A stretch of DNA of 54,312 nt from Flavicella sp. (GCF_029238425.1 NZ_JAQWGB010000032.1:1-54312); one strand, 5' to 3'. Positions 1 to 8,995 are shown, counted from the stretch's first letter. Numbers and translations are program-made. Notes: a model not told the origin generated them from the sequence alone.

Positions 1-30
1 AATGAAGAACTATAAACTAAAACTTAAATT

Positions 31-1590
31 ATGAATTATAAATATATATGTAGTTTATTGCTTGTCGTTGCAACTGTTTTTACAGCTTGTAAAGAGGAGG
101 AGGAAGTAAACTTAATAATTCCGAGTCACAGAGTAATTGTAACATCGGAAATGGATTTTGAAAATAGAGTGAATATCAATGGAACTATTTCTTTTGGAGA
201 TGTGTCTGCGGGTGTGGTTTCAAGAAAATGGACCTTGCCTAAAGGAATTGGGGACATTGAAGGAACAGATAATGATACGGTTTCAGTTGCTTCAACTTTT
301 AAAACACAATTTACAGTTGTAGGGTCTCATGACATCAAGTTACATCAGGAGTTTTATAAAGATGCATATGATGGTGAAATTCTAAAAAGTAGTGTTTTAG
401 ATACCACTATAGTTGTTCAAGTATTGCCATTTATTGAGGCAGAAGTGAAGGCAAGTTTGTTAGATATTGATGGAAATGTAATGAGAGAATTGAATGTTGT
501 AGATAATGCTTTAGAAGAGGTAGAAGCCGGAAGTACAGTAAGGTATTCTTATGCTGCAATTGGTGAACCTGCGGGTTTTAATTGGGTATTTGGAGGTGGA
601 GACCCTTTGACATCAGATTCAGATGTTGAAATAGATGTGAAGTATAAAAAAATCGGTCAGTTCGGAGTGAACTTTATCGCAAATCGTCAAAGACCTTTTA
701 GCGCTGATACAGTAACCGTAGCTAATTTGGTTTCGATAATTCCGTCTTCACAACCGGTTACTTTGGATAAAGTTTATCAATTGGAGAATGCAATAGCACT
801 TGAGTTTAGTAGGGAGATAGATGTGAACACTTTGAATAAGGATGATTTTTCTGTTAGTATTGAAAATGGAACTATTATGAATCCTACAATTGTAAGTGCT
901 GAAATAAATGAGGATGAAGCAAATATTGTAGTATTGAATTTAGGGACTGAAAATGTGTACAGTGACGATCTTGTTAAGGTGTCCTATACACAAGGTGATT
1001 TGAGTTCTACAGATTTTGTGCAAGTAGATAATATTACAGACCATGTTTTAGTTTATGAGAAATCTAATATTTTGATTGGTTCAGCTTATGACTACAGTTT
1101 TGAAAATAGTGCATTGGATACATGGAAGAATCTTTCGTGGGGTGGATTTGAAACATTTACATTTGATCTATCCAGTGTCCAAGCTCAAGACGGTTCCAAA
1201 AGTGGTTATGCTGTAATGCAAGGCGGTAATGGAATGATCTTAGGTCATAAACTTGCAGATGGTTCAGATTTTATCAGGTTTGATGTTGAGGCGAATGTAA
1301 ATTATGAAATAGGAGTATGGGTGTATGTTGAAGGAACAATACCGAGCTTACCAGGAGCTCCAGATTTAAGAGTTTATTGGAATCCTGATACAAATTGGGG
1401 AGTTGGTTCTCACGCTTTGTTTACATCTGATTTTAAAACTGGTGAATGGGTTTATACTTCAGCAAATGCTCAATTTAATTCCGCAGGAGCTATATCATTT
1501 ATGATAAGAGGAAATAATGCTCAAAACACAGAGCAATTTAAGTTTTATATGGATAATATAAGTGTTTCAAAAACACCGTTACGTCCATAG
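31..1590 (+). CDS. Surface lipoprotein with PKD-like and C-terminal carbohydrate-binding-like domains
   Basis: A 519-residue lipoprotein. The hydrophobic signal ends in a lipobox (VFTAC, Cys20), and the following KEEEE run resembles the Bacteroidota lipoprotein export signal (K plus acidic residues after Cys), so outer-surface display is inferred. Residues of about 30-250 look like PKD/Ig-like beta modules, about 250-340 like another Ig-like fold, and about 350-515 like a jelly-roll CBM rich in Trp, Gly and Asn, ending in the typical YMDNISVSK strand. Such proteins usually sit behind SusC/SusD pairs and bind polysaccharide at the cell surface. The partners would lie upstream of the window, so the role is inferred. 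The ligand cannot be told from sequence. Confidence 0.7.
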   Translation: MNYKYICSLLLVVATVFTACKEEEEVNLIIPSHRVIVTSEMDFENRVNINGTISFGDVSAGVVSRKWTLPKGIGDIEGTDNDTVSVASTFKTQFTVVGSHDIKLHQEFYKDAYDGEILKSSVLDTTIVVQVLPFIEAEVKASLLDIDGNVMRELNVVDNALEEVEAGSTVRYSYAAIGEPAGFNWVFGGGDPLTSDSDVEIDVKYKKIGQFGVNFIANRQRPFSADTVTVANLVSIIPSSQPVTLDKVYQLENAIALEFSREIDVNTLNKDDFSVSIENGTIMNPTIVSAEINEDEANIVVLNLGTENVYSDDLVKVSYTQGDLSSTDFVQVDNITDHVLVYEKSNILIGSAYDYSFENSALDTWKNLSWGGFETFTFDLSSVQAQDGSKSGYAVMQGGNGMILGHKLADGSDFIRFDVEANVNYEIGVWVYVEGTIPSLPGAPDLRVYWNPDTNWGVGSHALFTSDFKTGEWVYTSANAQFNSAGAISFMIRGNNAQNTEQFKFYMDNISVSKTPLRP

Positions 1591-1614
1591 CATACAGTTG
1601 GTGATTTTAGGTTT

Positions 1615-1658
1615 AAGACCGGTTCTTCTAGTTGAATATTAGAGAATCGGTCTTTTTA
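1615..1658 (+). terminator. Intrinsic terminator of the surface lipoprotein gene
   Basis: A 12-base-pair stem (AAGACCGGTTCT with AGAATCGGTCTT, one G-U pair) is followed by TTTTT, 25 bases after the stop codon. Confidence 0.85.
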
Positions 1659-1705
1659 ATTGGATTGAAAATAGAGCTTAGGTATTAGGAAACTAGCTTA
1701 ATGAT

Positions 1706-1734
1706 AAAAAAAAAGCGCCGAAAGGCACTTTTTT
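1706..1734 (-). terminator. Intrinsic terminator of the small secreted protein gene
   Basis: A-tract, GCGCC, GAAA loop, GGCAC and T-tract. Read on the minus strand the stem pairs fully with one U-G wobble. On the plus strand it has a C-A mismatch, so it mainly serves the minus-strand gene. Confidence 0.75.
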
Positions 1735-1739
1735 ATTTG

Positions 1740-2159
1740 TTATTTTTTTAGCTTAATGATAGAATAATCACTTTTATATTCAAACTCACTGGAGTTGTTA
1801 AGAATCATAAAGGCAGTAAGTTTATAGAAATGTCCTTTAGGTAATTTTTGTTTTATTGTTGGATTTGCTTCTGATGCTATGTATTTAAAATTAATAGTTC
1901 CAAAAGCATTGTTATTGACGGTTTTTAGCATCGGCTGTGAATTGTTGTAGGTGTTCACAACATTCCCTTTAGCGTCTACTTCTAATAATTTAGCGTCAAG
2001 GTATAGAAAGCTCAGTGGTCTTGCATCATAATTTAAGTGCATCGTAACAGTGTCGGTAGCTTGAAAGCTATCGATTTTGTTTTTCCAAGTAATATTTTGT
2101 GCATAACTACCAAAGGAAACTCCTAAAGCAAGAATCAATGTTTTTTTTAAAGATTTCAT
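1740..2159 (-). CDS. Small secreted protein of unknown function
   Basis: A 139-residue protein that I do not recognise. Residues 1-20 form a Sec signal peptide ending in SYA before Gln21. The mature part is about 118 residues, with alternating polar and hydrophobic beta-strand-like segments, no cysteines and no visible catalytic motif. It stands alone between a terminator and a 350-bp gap, convergent with the surface lipoprotein gene. A periplasmic or secreted single-domain beta protein is plausible; no function is assigned. Confidence 0.6.
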   Translation of the reverse strand: MKSLKKTLILALGVSFGSYAQNITWKNKIDSFQATDTVTMHLNYDARPLSFLYLDAKLLEVDAKGNVVNTYNNSQPMLKTVNNNAFGTINFKYIASEANPTIKQKLPKGHFYKLTAFMILNNSSEFEYKSDYSIIKLKK

Positions 2160-2513
2160 AGTATTTGTTTATAATGAAAATTTGATCGTTTAAAACGACA
2201 AGCAATTCAATCGCTTCAAACACCTTAGAAGTAAATTTATTCTTTTTGAAGGTTGATTCCTTGTTTTTAACATTGACTTCAACTTGACCTATCCGTAAAA
2301 AACGGATTTGATATCTCGTTTTTATATAGACAATAATTAAACTGGACTATATTTTGACTTTAGTAAATGGTTTATTTGAAAAATTATTTGTTGATTTGTT
2401 TGTCTTGTTGCTGAGATGTGAATGTTTATTTATATCTTATCAGTTCAAATCGGTAATGTCGGTCATTATCATTCTGTATCTATTGTTTAATATCATTTTT
2501 TAGAAAAAAGATT
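2160..2513. other. 354-bp intergenic region between divergent genes
   Basis: A/T-rich DNA separating the minus-strand secreted protein gene from the plus-strand TPR regulator gene. It holds two small inverted repeats: ATCCGT-AAAAA-ACGGAT at 2291-2307 and TAATG-TCGGT-CATTA at 2454-2468. The second lies about 45 bases before the regulator start and could be an operator. I see no clear TAnnTTTG box with a good upstream TTG and no RNA gene. Confidence 0.4.
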
Positions 2514-4148
2514 ATGTTGGAAAAATTAATGAATGTTCATATTAAATTTGGAATACGTCTATTTATTTTAATGTTTTTTGGGTTTTATTTTGTGAATTCT
2601 CAACAGATGAATGAAAGAGATTCTTTGTTTTATTTGGCGAGAGAACTGACTTTTATGCAACCAGATAAAGCTATTGATAGCTATAATAAATCTATCGAAT
2701 TGAGTTTAGAGAAAAATGATACGATAAGAGCTGTAGAAGGACTTATTGAGGTAGGAGATATATATTCTCATCATGTAAATTATAGTAAAGCCTATGATAG
2801 TTTTTGGCGTGGTTTGTTGTTGGAGGATGGAAAAGTAACCACACGTGTTGGTAGGATTTACAAGGGGCTAGGTTGGTTGTATAGCTTTTTTGAAAGAGAT
2901 GACGAAGCATTGAAATATTTGAACATGTCTCTAGATTTAAATAAGGAGATGTTTCGTAGTAATATTATCTTGACGGAGGTGTATATGTTGAGTGATTACT
3001 TTGCATTGACAAGTTTTCATAGAGTTAGAGGTGAGTATGAAACTGCACAAAAATATTTGGATAGTAGTATTACTGCAAAGAATAATATATTGTTGAATTC
3101 AAAAAACTTTTATTTAGAAGCAGAATCTGGATACTTAAAATGTATGCGTGGCGATAAAGCTAAAGGCTTAGATGAACTTGAATCGGCGGAGGATTATTTT
3201 AAAGAGAATGATCCATCATACTTAGTGTTAATCTATTATATGTATGGTGATGCTTATAGAAAGTCAGGTAATAGAGAGAAAGCAGAGATGTATTATTTGA
3301 AGTCTTTAGAGGTGTCAAAAAAATATCGAAGTCATTCAAATTATAAAATCAAAGATTTTAAAGCTTTAAAAGAACTTCAGCTTTTGAAAAAAGACTATGA
3401 GAAGGCTTTTTATTATTTAGAAAAAGAGAAAGAATTAAACGATGAAGTTTTCGGAATAAAAAACAAAAACAATCTTCCTTTATTTGATATCAAAGATAAA
3501 TTTAGGTTGACCAAAGAGAGATTAGAGGATCAAGAGAATGAGCAACGTTTGAAAGTTCTAGAGCATGAAGAGGATATTTGGCATCTAAAAACTATATTTT
3601 TAATTTTTTCAATTGTAGGGATACTGGTATTTACGTTTTTCTTTATAAGAAATCTGAGACAAAAACATAGGGCTGAAAAGCAGGTGATCAGGGAACGTCA
3701 AGATGCGGAAACAAAACGTCAAGAAGAGATCTTGGAGATGAAAAATAAAGAATTGACTAGTTCAGCTCTTAGATTGATTGAAAAGGAGGAGTTTTTAAAT
3801 AGTTTAAACTCAAAGTTATCTCAGCAAAAAGATACGGTGGATGTAAAAACAATTAGTAGAATGGTGAAAACGATCCAAGGTAGTTCTTCTAGTAATTGGA
3901 AAGAATTTGAGGCAAGATTTACCTCTATAAACCAAAGTTTTTATGAAAACTTAAAGGAGAAACACCCTAAGTTAAAATCTGCGGATCTAAAAATATGTGC
4001 CTTAATTCGGTTGAATTTCTCAAGTAAAGAAATGGCGCCATTACTAGGTATATCAGTGGAAAGCATTCATACCTCTAGATATAGACTTAGAAAGAAGTTA
4101 GGTTTGGAACGTACAGAAAACCTGTCCGAGTACATTAATTCTTTTTAG
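2514..4148 (+). CDS. Membrane-anchored TPR protein with C-terminal LuxR-like HTH
   Basis: A 544-residue one-component regulator. An N-terminal hydrophobic segment (about 12-29) acts as a signal peptide or anchor. Tetratricopeptide helices fill about 35-320, with short charged linkers. A single membrane helix lies at about 359-378, followed by a charged coiled coil (about 380-450). The helix-turn-helix at about 486-530 (ADLKICALIRL, SSKEMAPLLGIS, RLRKKLG) is the LuxR/GerE-like type seen in this Bacteroidota family. The inferred layout is TPRs in the periplasm and DNA-binding in the cytoplasm. There is no kinase or receiver domain. The gene is monocistronic, closed by a strong terminator, so targets cannot be read from context. 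Confidence 0.75.
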   Translation: MLEKLMNVHIKFGIRLFILMFFGFYFVNSQQMNERDSLFYLARELTFMQPDKAIDSYNKSIELSLEKNDTIRAVEGLIEVGDIYSHHVNYSKAYDSFWRGLLLEDGKVTTRVGRIYKGLGWLYSFFERDDEALKYLNMSLDLNKEMFRSNIILTEVYMLSDYFALTSFHRVRGEYETAQKYLDSSITAKNNILLNSKNFYLEAESGYLKCMRGDKAKGLDELESAEDYFKENDPSYLVLIYYMYGDAYRKSGNREKAEMYYLKSLEVSKKYRSHSNYKIKDFKALKELQLLKKDYEKAFYYLEKEKELNDEVFGIKNKNNLPLFDIKDKFRLTKERLEDQENEQRLKVLEHEEDIWHLKTIFLIFSIVGILVFTFFFIRNLRQKHRAEKQVIRERQDAETKRQEEILEMKNKELTSSALRLIEKEEFLNSLNSKLSQQKDTVDVKTISRMVKTIQGSSSSNWKEFEARFTSINQSFYENLKEKHPKLKSADLKICALIRLNFSSKEMAPLLGISVESIHTSRYRLRKKLGLERTENLSEYINSF

Positions 4149-4151
4149 AAT

Positions 4152-4186
4152 AAAAAAAGGTTTGACACAATGTCAAACCTTTTTTG
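4152..4186 (+). terminator. Strong intrinsic terminator after the TPR regulator
   Basis: AAGGTTTGACA, a short CAA loop, then TGTCAAACCTT, with an A-tract before and a T-tract after. It is symmetrical and can also serve minus-strand transcription from pyrF. Confidence 0.9.
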
Positions 4187-4218
4187 TTTTATTAATAGTT
4201 CTATTGTTAATGAAGCTA

Positions 4219-5040
4219 TTATATTTTGTTTAAAATAACTTCCATTTCACTTTGTAATTCTTGTGCTTTTTTTTGAGCTACTTGAGCAAAATCTTCTCCG
4301 TTACTTGCGTAAATAATCCCTCTTGAAGAGTTGATCAATAATCCACAGTCTTTATTCAATCCATAGTTACAGACGTCTTGCAGGTTACCTCCTTGCGCAC
4401 CTACACCCGGAACCAATAAAAAATGGTTCGGTACGATCTCTCTGATCCCTTTAAAATATTCAGCCTTCGTTGCGCCAACAACATACATTAACTGTTCATT
4501 ATTGTCCCAAGTCAAAGATTGCTTTAATACATTCTGGTATAATTTTTCATCCTCGGTAACTTGCTGTGCTTGAAAATCCAATCCACCTTTGTTAGAGGTC
4601 AAAGCAAGCATAATAGTAAATTTATCCTTGAAAGCTAAAAAAGGTTCTACAGAATCACTTCCCATATAAGGAGCAACAGTAACAGAGTCAAAATTTAAAT
4701 TTTCAAAGAATGCTTTGGCATACATCGTTGAGGTGTTCCCAATATCCCCACGTTTAGCATCGGCAATTGTAAAAATTTCAGGATGTTTTTCGTTGATATA
4801 AGCAATAGTTTTCTCTAAAGATTTCCAACCTTCTAGTCCGTAACATTCATAAAAAGCAGTGTTCGGCTTGTAAGCAACAGCCAAATGATGTGTGGCATCA
4901 ATAATTTGTTTGTTAAATTCAAAAATAGGATCTTCAGTATCCAATAAATGTTTTGGGATTTTATTGATATCTACGTCTAAACCAACACATAAAAATGATT
5001 TTTTAAGTTGGATCTGTTCTATTAATTGTTGTTTTGTCAT
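4219..5040 (-). CDS. pyrF: Orotidine 5'-phosphate decarboxylase
   Basis: The 273-residue enzyme converts OMP to UMP, the last step of de novo pyrimidine synthesis, in the cytosol. The catalytic Asp-x-Lys-x-x-Asp motif is at D94-K96-D99 (DAKRGD), and the phosphate-binding VPGVGAQGG loop is near residues 208-217. Length and motif spacing match the longer (about 270-residue) OMPDC subgroup rather than the 230-residue E. coli type. The gene is monocistronic, with a -7 box 20 bases upstream of its start. Confidence 0.95.
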   Translation of the reverse strand: MTKQQLIEQIQLKKSFLCVGLDVDINKIPKHLLDTEDPIFEFNKQIIDATHHLAVAYKPNTAFYECYGLEGWKSLEKTIAYINEKHPEIFTIADAKRGDIGNTSTMYAKAFFENLNFDSVTVAPYMGSDSVEPFLAFKDKFTIMLALTSNKGGLDFQAQQVTEDEKLYQNVLKQSLTWDNNEQLMYVVGATKAEYFKGIREIVPNHFLLVPGVGAQGGNLQDVCNYGLNKDCGLLINSSRGIIYASNGEDFAQVAQKKAQELQSEMEVILNKI

Positions 5041-5059
5041 TGCCCTAAATTTTGAATCG

Positions 5060-5067
5060 CAAAAATA
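5060..5067 (-). promoter_or_regulatory. Predicted -7 box of pyrF
   Basis: TATTTTTG on the minus strand matches the Bacteroidota -7 consensus TAnnTTTG, 20 bases before the start codon. No clean TTG stands at the -33 position. Confidence 0.5.
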
Positions 5068-5197
5068 TACTTTTCAATGCTTTTGTGAAAGTTTTAAAGG
5101 CAAAGCTTTTTAGCACGCAAATTTTAGAGAAAGACCCGCTTAGATTGAAAAATTACATTGGTTTTGCTATCTTGCATTAAATTAGAATATACAAGCT

Positions 5198-5425
5198 ATG
5201 AAAGTGATTCATCAGATTCGTCATTATTTTGAGAGACATGGTTTCGATGTTTCCACTCGTTTTTCGGAACGATTGGGAATTGGGGTGAAAAATATACGTT
5301 TGTTATTCATATATCTTTCCTTTGTGACTTTTGGGATTTCCTTTGCAGTTTATCTGATATTGGCTTTTTTTCTAAAACTAAAGGATATGGTGTATACCAA
5401 AAGAACCTCTGTTTTTGATTTATAA
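5198..5425 (+). CDS. Small PspC-domain membrane protein
   Basis: A 75-residue protein. After a charged N-terminus (about 1-30) come two hydrophobic stretches (about 31-58) of the PspC fold, then a basic tail. In Flavobacteria such short PspC proteins are often annotated as transcriptional regulators, but there is no DNA-binding motif here. A small inner-membrane stress protein is the more cautious reading. It starts an apparent two-gene unit with the K+ channel, whose start overlaps its last codons. Confidence 0.75.
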   Translation: MKVIHQIRHYFERHGFDVSTRFSERLGIGVKNIRLLFIYLSFVTFGISFAVYLILAFFLKLKDMVYTKRTSVFDL

Positions 5426-6434
5426 ACAACCAAAAAAGAAATATTTGTCGTCTAGAATTTACAAAGCTGTAGTCCTTTTTTTAGCTGCTATTTTAATAGG
5501 TGTTTTAGGGTATACTTATTTGTTTGACTTTTCTTTTGTGGATGGTTTGTACATGACCATCATTACGATTACTACAGTAGGTTTTAGTGAAGTCAATCCT
5601 TTGAGTGAAGAAGCCAAGTTATTTACTATATTTTTAATTCTTACAAGTATTAGTATTTATGGTTACGTGGTTACAGTGGTCTCGGAATTTTTGTCTAACA
5701 GTACTTTGATGGAAGAACTTAAAAAGAATAAGATGTTAAAAAAAATAAATGCACTTGAAAATCATACCATTGTTTGTGGTTATGGGAGAAACGGTAGGCA
5801 GGCAGTTTCGAAATTGAATAATTTCAAAAAGTCTTGTGTAGTTATTGAAAAATCTCCTGAGCTTTTAAGAGAAATTGAAGAAGAAGGTTTTTTATTTATA
5901 GAAGGAGATGCAACAGATGATGATTCGTTGTTGGAGGCCGGTGTTAAAAATGCAGAAAACTTAATCACTGCGCTGCCGTCGGATGCGGACAATTTATATG
6001 TGGTTTTATCTGCTAGACAGCTGAATTCTGAGATGAATATTGTAAGTAGGGCTAATAATGAATCCTCACAAAAAAAATTAAAAATTGCGGGCGCTGATAA
6101 TGTGATCATGCCTGATAAATTAGGTGGAGATCATATGGCTTCTCTCGTAGTGACTCCAGATTTAGTTGAGTTTGTCAATAGAATTTCTTTGGACGGGGAA
6201 AGCTATGCGAACTTGGAAGAGATTTCTGTAGAGGATTTACCAAGTAAATATTTAAATAAATCTATAAGGGAATTGGATTTAAGACGAACAACAGGCTGCA
6301 GCGTGATTGGATTTATTTCAGGAAATGGAGAATATATTATCAATCCATCTTCTGATATGATTTTGGAAGCAAAGTCGAATTTAATCTTGTTAGGGAGACC
6401 AGACCAAATTGCAAAAATTAAAAAATTATTTTAA
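5415..6434 (+). CDS. Potassium channel with TrkA-N (RCK) domain
   Basis: A 339-residue, two-helix K+ channel. TM1 is at about 16-36, the pore with selectivity filter TTVGFSE at 53-59, and TM2 at about 68-90. A cytosolic RCK domain with the nucleotide-binding GYGRNG motif near 117-125 and a TrkA-C-like end follows. The family is Kch/MthK-like and gates K+ flux by ligand binding. The start is a TTG at 5415, overlapping the PspC gene by 11 bases; another TTG at 5445 would give MSSRIYKAV. No ATG occurs before the pore, so a non-ATG start is certain, though which TTG is not. Confidence 0.9.
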   Translation: MIYKQPKKKYLSSRIYKAVVLFLAAILIGVLGYTYLFDFSFVDGLYMTIITITTVGFSEVNPLSEEAKLFTIFLILTSISIYGYVVTVVSEFLSNSTLMEELKKNKMLKKINALENHTIVCGYGRNGRQAVSKLNNFKKSCVVIEKSPELLREIEEEGFLFIEGDATDDDSLLEAGVKNAENLITALPSDADNLYVVLSARQLNSEMNIVSRANNESSQKKLKIAGADNVIMPDKLGGDHMASLVVTPDLVEFVNRISLDGESYANLEEISVEDLPSKYLNKSIRELDLRRTTGCSVIGFISGNGEYIINPSSDMILEAKSNLILLGRPDQIAKIKKLF

Positions 6435-6534
6435 CCTAGATACTTGTATGTACAGGGTTGTTTTTTTTGCGAAGAATCAAATTTCCTTAGAAGTCCCTAT
6501 ATTGCATCAAAATTAACAAAGAACCTAAATTTTT

Positions 6535-8133
6535 ATGAAGCGTAATTTACTCATGAGCCTTGCTGTAATGATAATTCCATTTTTTGGATTTGCCAAGGAG
6601 CTATCTATTGATCAGGAAATTGAAGAAGAATTCAAACCTTTTGCCGATTGGATCGGTTCCATTGTTTTTTATCCGGTTTCTATTGTAGGGATTAGCGTGC
6701 CAATAGTACTTATTGTGTTGTTACTAGGAGCTTTGTTTTTTACTCTATATTTTAAATTTGCGAATGTACGTTTGTTAGGTGTCGCTATCAATGCAGCCAA
6801 AGGGAAGTATGATGCCGTAGATCATCATGAAGTGGACGTAGTTGCGGGAGACCCTACACCTGGTGGAGATGTTAGAGAGACTATTCAAAAGGAAGGAGTT
6901 GTTGGTGAGGTTACTCATTTTCAAGCCTTGACAGCAGCCTTGTCTGCAACGGTTGGACTTGGTAATATTGCAGGGGTTGCGGTAGCTATTGCGATCGGAG
7001 GTCCAGGAGCTACTTTATGGATGATTTTAGCTGGGTTTTTAGGAATGTCTACAAAATTAGTTGAAGCTACTTTAGGGGTGAAATACCGTGAAGTTGGAGA
7101 AGATGGTAAAATTTATGGAGGTCCTATGTATTATTTAAAACAAGGATTGAAGGAAAACAACTTAGCCGGTTTAGGTAAGTTTTTGGCAGGGATTTATGCC
7201 GTCTTTGTAGTAGGTGGATCTTTTGGTGGAGGAAATATGTTTCAAGCAAATCAAGCAGCCAGTCAAATGAAAGAATTATTTCATGTTGAAAATGGTTTTT
7301 GGTTTGGTGTTGTAATGGCGATACTTGTTGGTGTCGTAATTATTGGAGGAATCAAAAGAATTGGTCAGGTTACAGAGAAAATAGTTCCTTTTATGGGGAT
7401 CTTATATATAGGTGCGGCCTTTGTGATAATTTTTATGAATTTTGATATCATTCCTCAAGGTTTTGGTGAGATTTGGTCAAGTGCTTTTGGAAATGAAGCG
7501 GTTGTTGGTGGTGTTATAGGTGTGATGATTCAAGGGTTTAGAAGAGCAGCCTTTTCAAATGAAGCTGGAGTTGGATCTGCATCGATAGCTCATGCAGCAG
7601 TGAAAACTAGATTTCCGGCAAGTGAAGGAATTGTAGCTTCGATAGGGCCTTTTGTTGATACGGTTGTAATTTGTACCATGACTGCATTGGTCATTGTAAT
7701 TACAAACATTAGAAGTAATTTATTTACCTATGGAAACCTAGATGGTAGCAGTGTAATTTTAAATAGTTCAGGAGAAAGCGTTGGGGGAGTAGATTTAACT
7801 TCAGTGGCGTTTGATTCGGCAATCCCAAATTTTTCTATTATCTTAACAATAGCGGTTATATTGTTTGCTTTTTCAACGATGTTATCATGGTCCTATTATG
7901 GGATTCAAGGTTGGAAATATTTGTTTGGAAAAGGACGTGTGGCAGATTTAACATACAAAGCATTGTTTTTGTTTGTGATTATAATAGGTGCATCCTCTAG
8001 TTTAAATTCAGTAGTAGAATTTTCAGATTCTATGATTTTTGCAATGGTGTTTCCAAATGTTTTAGGATTGTTGATATTAGCTCCTAAAGTGAAAGACGAA
8101 TTGAAAAGATATTTGAGTGCAATAAAAAGTTGA
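6535..8133 (+). CDS. Sodium:alanine/glycine symporter (AGCS family)
   Basis: A 532-residue inner-membrane protein with about 10-11 hydrophobic helices. It imports alanine or glycine with Na+. Family signatures visible are the LTAALSATVGLGNIAGV segment (about 130-150), KYREVGEDGKIYGGPMYYL, and FSNEAGVGSASIAHAA (about 340-355). An N-terminal signal-like segment (1-20) precedes a long cytosol/periplasm linker rich in acidic residues, as in other flavobacterial members. Its terminator hairpin lies inside the next gene, whose start is only 7 bases away. Confidence 0.93.
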   Translation: MKRNLLMSLAVMIIPFFGFAKELSIDQEIEEEFKPFADWIGSIVFYPVSIVGISVPIVLIVLLLGALFFTLYFKFANVRLLGVAINAAKGKYDAVDHHEVDVVAGDPTPGGDVRETIQKEGVVGEVTHFQALTAALSATVGLGNIAGVAVAIAIGGPGATLWMILAGFLGMSTKLVEATLGVKYREVGEDGKIYGGPMYYLKQGLKENNLAGLGKFLAGIYAVFVVGGSFGGGNMFQANQAASQMKELFHVENGFWFGVVMAILVGVVIIGGIKRIGQVTEKIVPFMGILYIGAAFVIIFMNFDIIPQGFGEIWSSAFGNEAVVGGVIGVMIQGFRRAAFSNEAGVGSASIAHAAVKTRFPASEGIVASIGPFVDTVVICTMTALVIVITNIRSNLFTYGNLDGSSVILNSSGESVGGVDLTSVAFDSAIPNFSIILTIAVILFAFSTMLSWSYYGIQGWKYLFGKGRVADLTYKALFLFVIIIGASSSLNSVVEFSDSMIFAMVFPNVLGLLILAPKVKDELKRYLSAIKS

Positions 8134-8140
8134 TGCTTCT

Positions 8141-8995
8141 ATGAGAAAATTAAGACCCCATTTCGTTTATAATAAAAGACAACGAAATGGGGTTTTTTGT
8201 TTTATGTTGTTATTGGTATGTATCCAAGTGGGGTATTATTTATATGTAAATCGCAACCGAAGAATAGAGTTGGATGTAAATGAAGTTGCCTTCCTAAATA
8301 AAAAGATTGATTCTTTGAAATTATTGAAGTCCGCGACAAAAATGAGGTATCCATTCAACCCTAATTTTATAACGGATGAAAAAGGATATGCTTTGGGGAT
8401 GTCAGTTTTAGAAATAGATCGGTTGCTTGCTTTTAGAAGTGAGTATAAATGGGTAAACTCTTCTAGAGAATTTCAAGAGGTTACAAAAGTATCAGATAGT
8501 TTGTTAGGGGTGTTATCTCCTTTGTTTTTGTTTCCAGCTAAAAAGAAATCGATAAAAACAACTTCCGCTAAGTTAAGAGTCTATAAAAGTATTGTGAAAA
8601 AAGATATTAATAAGGTGACAGCAATAGAGTTGCGAAAAATTTATGGTATCGGAGAAAAATTATCAGCAAGAATTATAAAATATCGAAATCGCTTGGGTGG
8701 ATTTTCAGAGATGAGTCAATTGCAAGAAGTGTATCGGTTAGAGTCAAAGGTGGTCAAAGAGATTCTTAAGTATTATAAAGTTTTTGAACCCCCTGTTTTG
8801 GAAAAACATAATATAAACACCGCCAGTTTTAAGGAAATTTTATCCATTGTCTATATGGACTATCCAACGACTAAATTATTATTCAGGTATAGAGATTCTG
8901 TAGGAGAGTTGAAGAACTTAGAAGAAATAAAAAAAATACAAGGTTTTCCGATTGAAAAATATCATAGAATAGCATTATATTTGCGAGCTGAATAA
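8141..8995 (+). CDS. Helix-hairpin-helix (ComEA-like) membrane-anchored protein
   Basis: A 284-residue protein with a basic N-terminus, one membrane helix (about 18-37), a linker with conserved YPFNPNFI and GMSVLEIDRLLAFR segments, and two helix-hairpin-helix units (about 148-195 with KIYGIGEKLSARI, and about 225-280). ComEA-type HhH domains bind double-stranded DNA non-specifically, so DNA handling at the envelope is possible but unproven. The start ATG at 8141 is supported by the HFVYNKRQRNG segment, which resembles the N-termini I recall for flavobacterial relatives. Those same codons form an intrinsic terminator hairpin. Confidence 0.8.
   Translation: MRKLRPHFVYNKRQRNGVFCFMLLLVCIQVGYYLYVNRNRRIELDVNEVAFLNKKIDSLKLLKSATKMRYPFNPNFITDEKGYALGMSVLEIDRLLAFRSEYKWVNSSREFQEVTKVSDSLLGVLSPLFLFPAKKKSIKTTSAKLRVYKSIVKKDINKVTAIELRKIYGIGEKLSARIIKYRNRLGGFSEMSQLQEVYRLESKVVKEILKYYKVFEPPVLEKHNINTASFKEILSIVYMDYPTTKLLFRYRDSVGELKNLEEIKKIQGFPIEKYHRIALYLRAE
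8152..8198 (+). terminator. Intrinsic terminator nested in the start of the HhH gene
   Basis: A perfect 13-bp stem (ACCCCATTTCGTT at 8155-8167 with AACGAAATGGGGT at 8181-8193), extendable by A-U and G-U pairs, has a 13-base loop and runs into TTTTTT (8193-8198). It is the only terminator after the AGCS symporter gene, yet it lies in codons 5-20 of the downstream gene. Confidence 0.8.

Noticed and set aside
31-1590. Repetitive PKD/Ig-like modules as an adhesin of a secretion system
   Set aside because: There is no type IX C-terminal sorting domain; the lipobox and export signal explain surface location better.
2840-2860. CACACGTGTTGG in the TPR gene as a parS site
   Set aside because: Only the CACGTG core and a few neighbours match. 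It lies within a coding region and far from parAB, and lacks the full GTTTCACGTGAAAC form.
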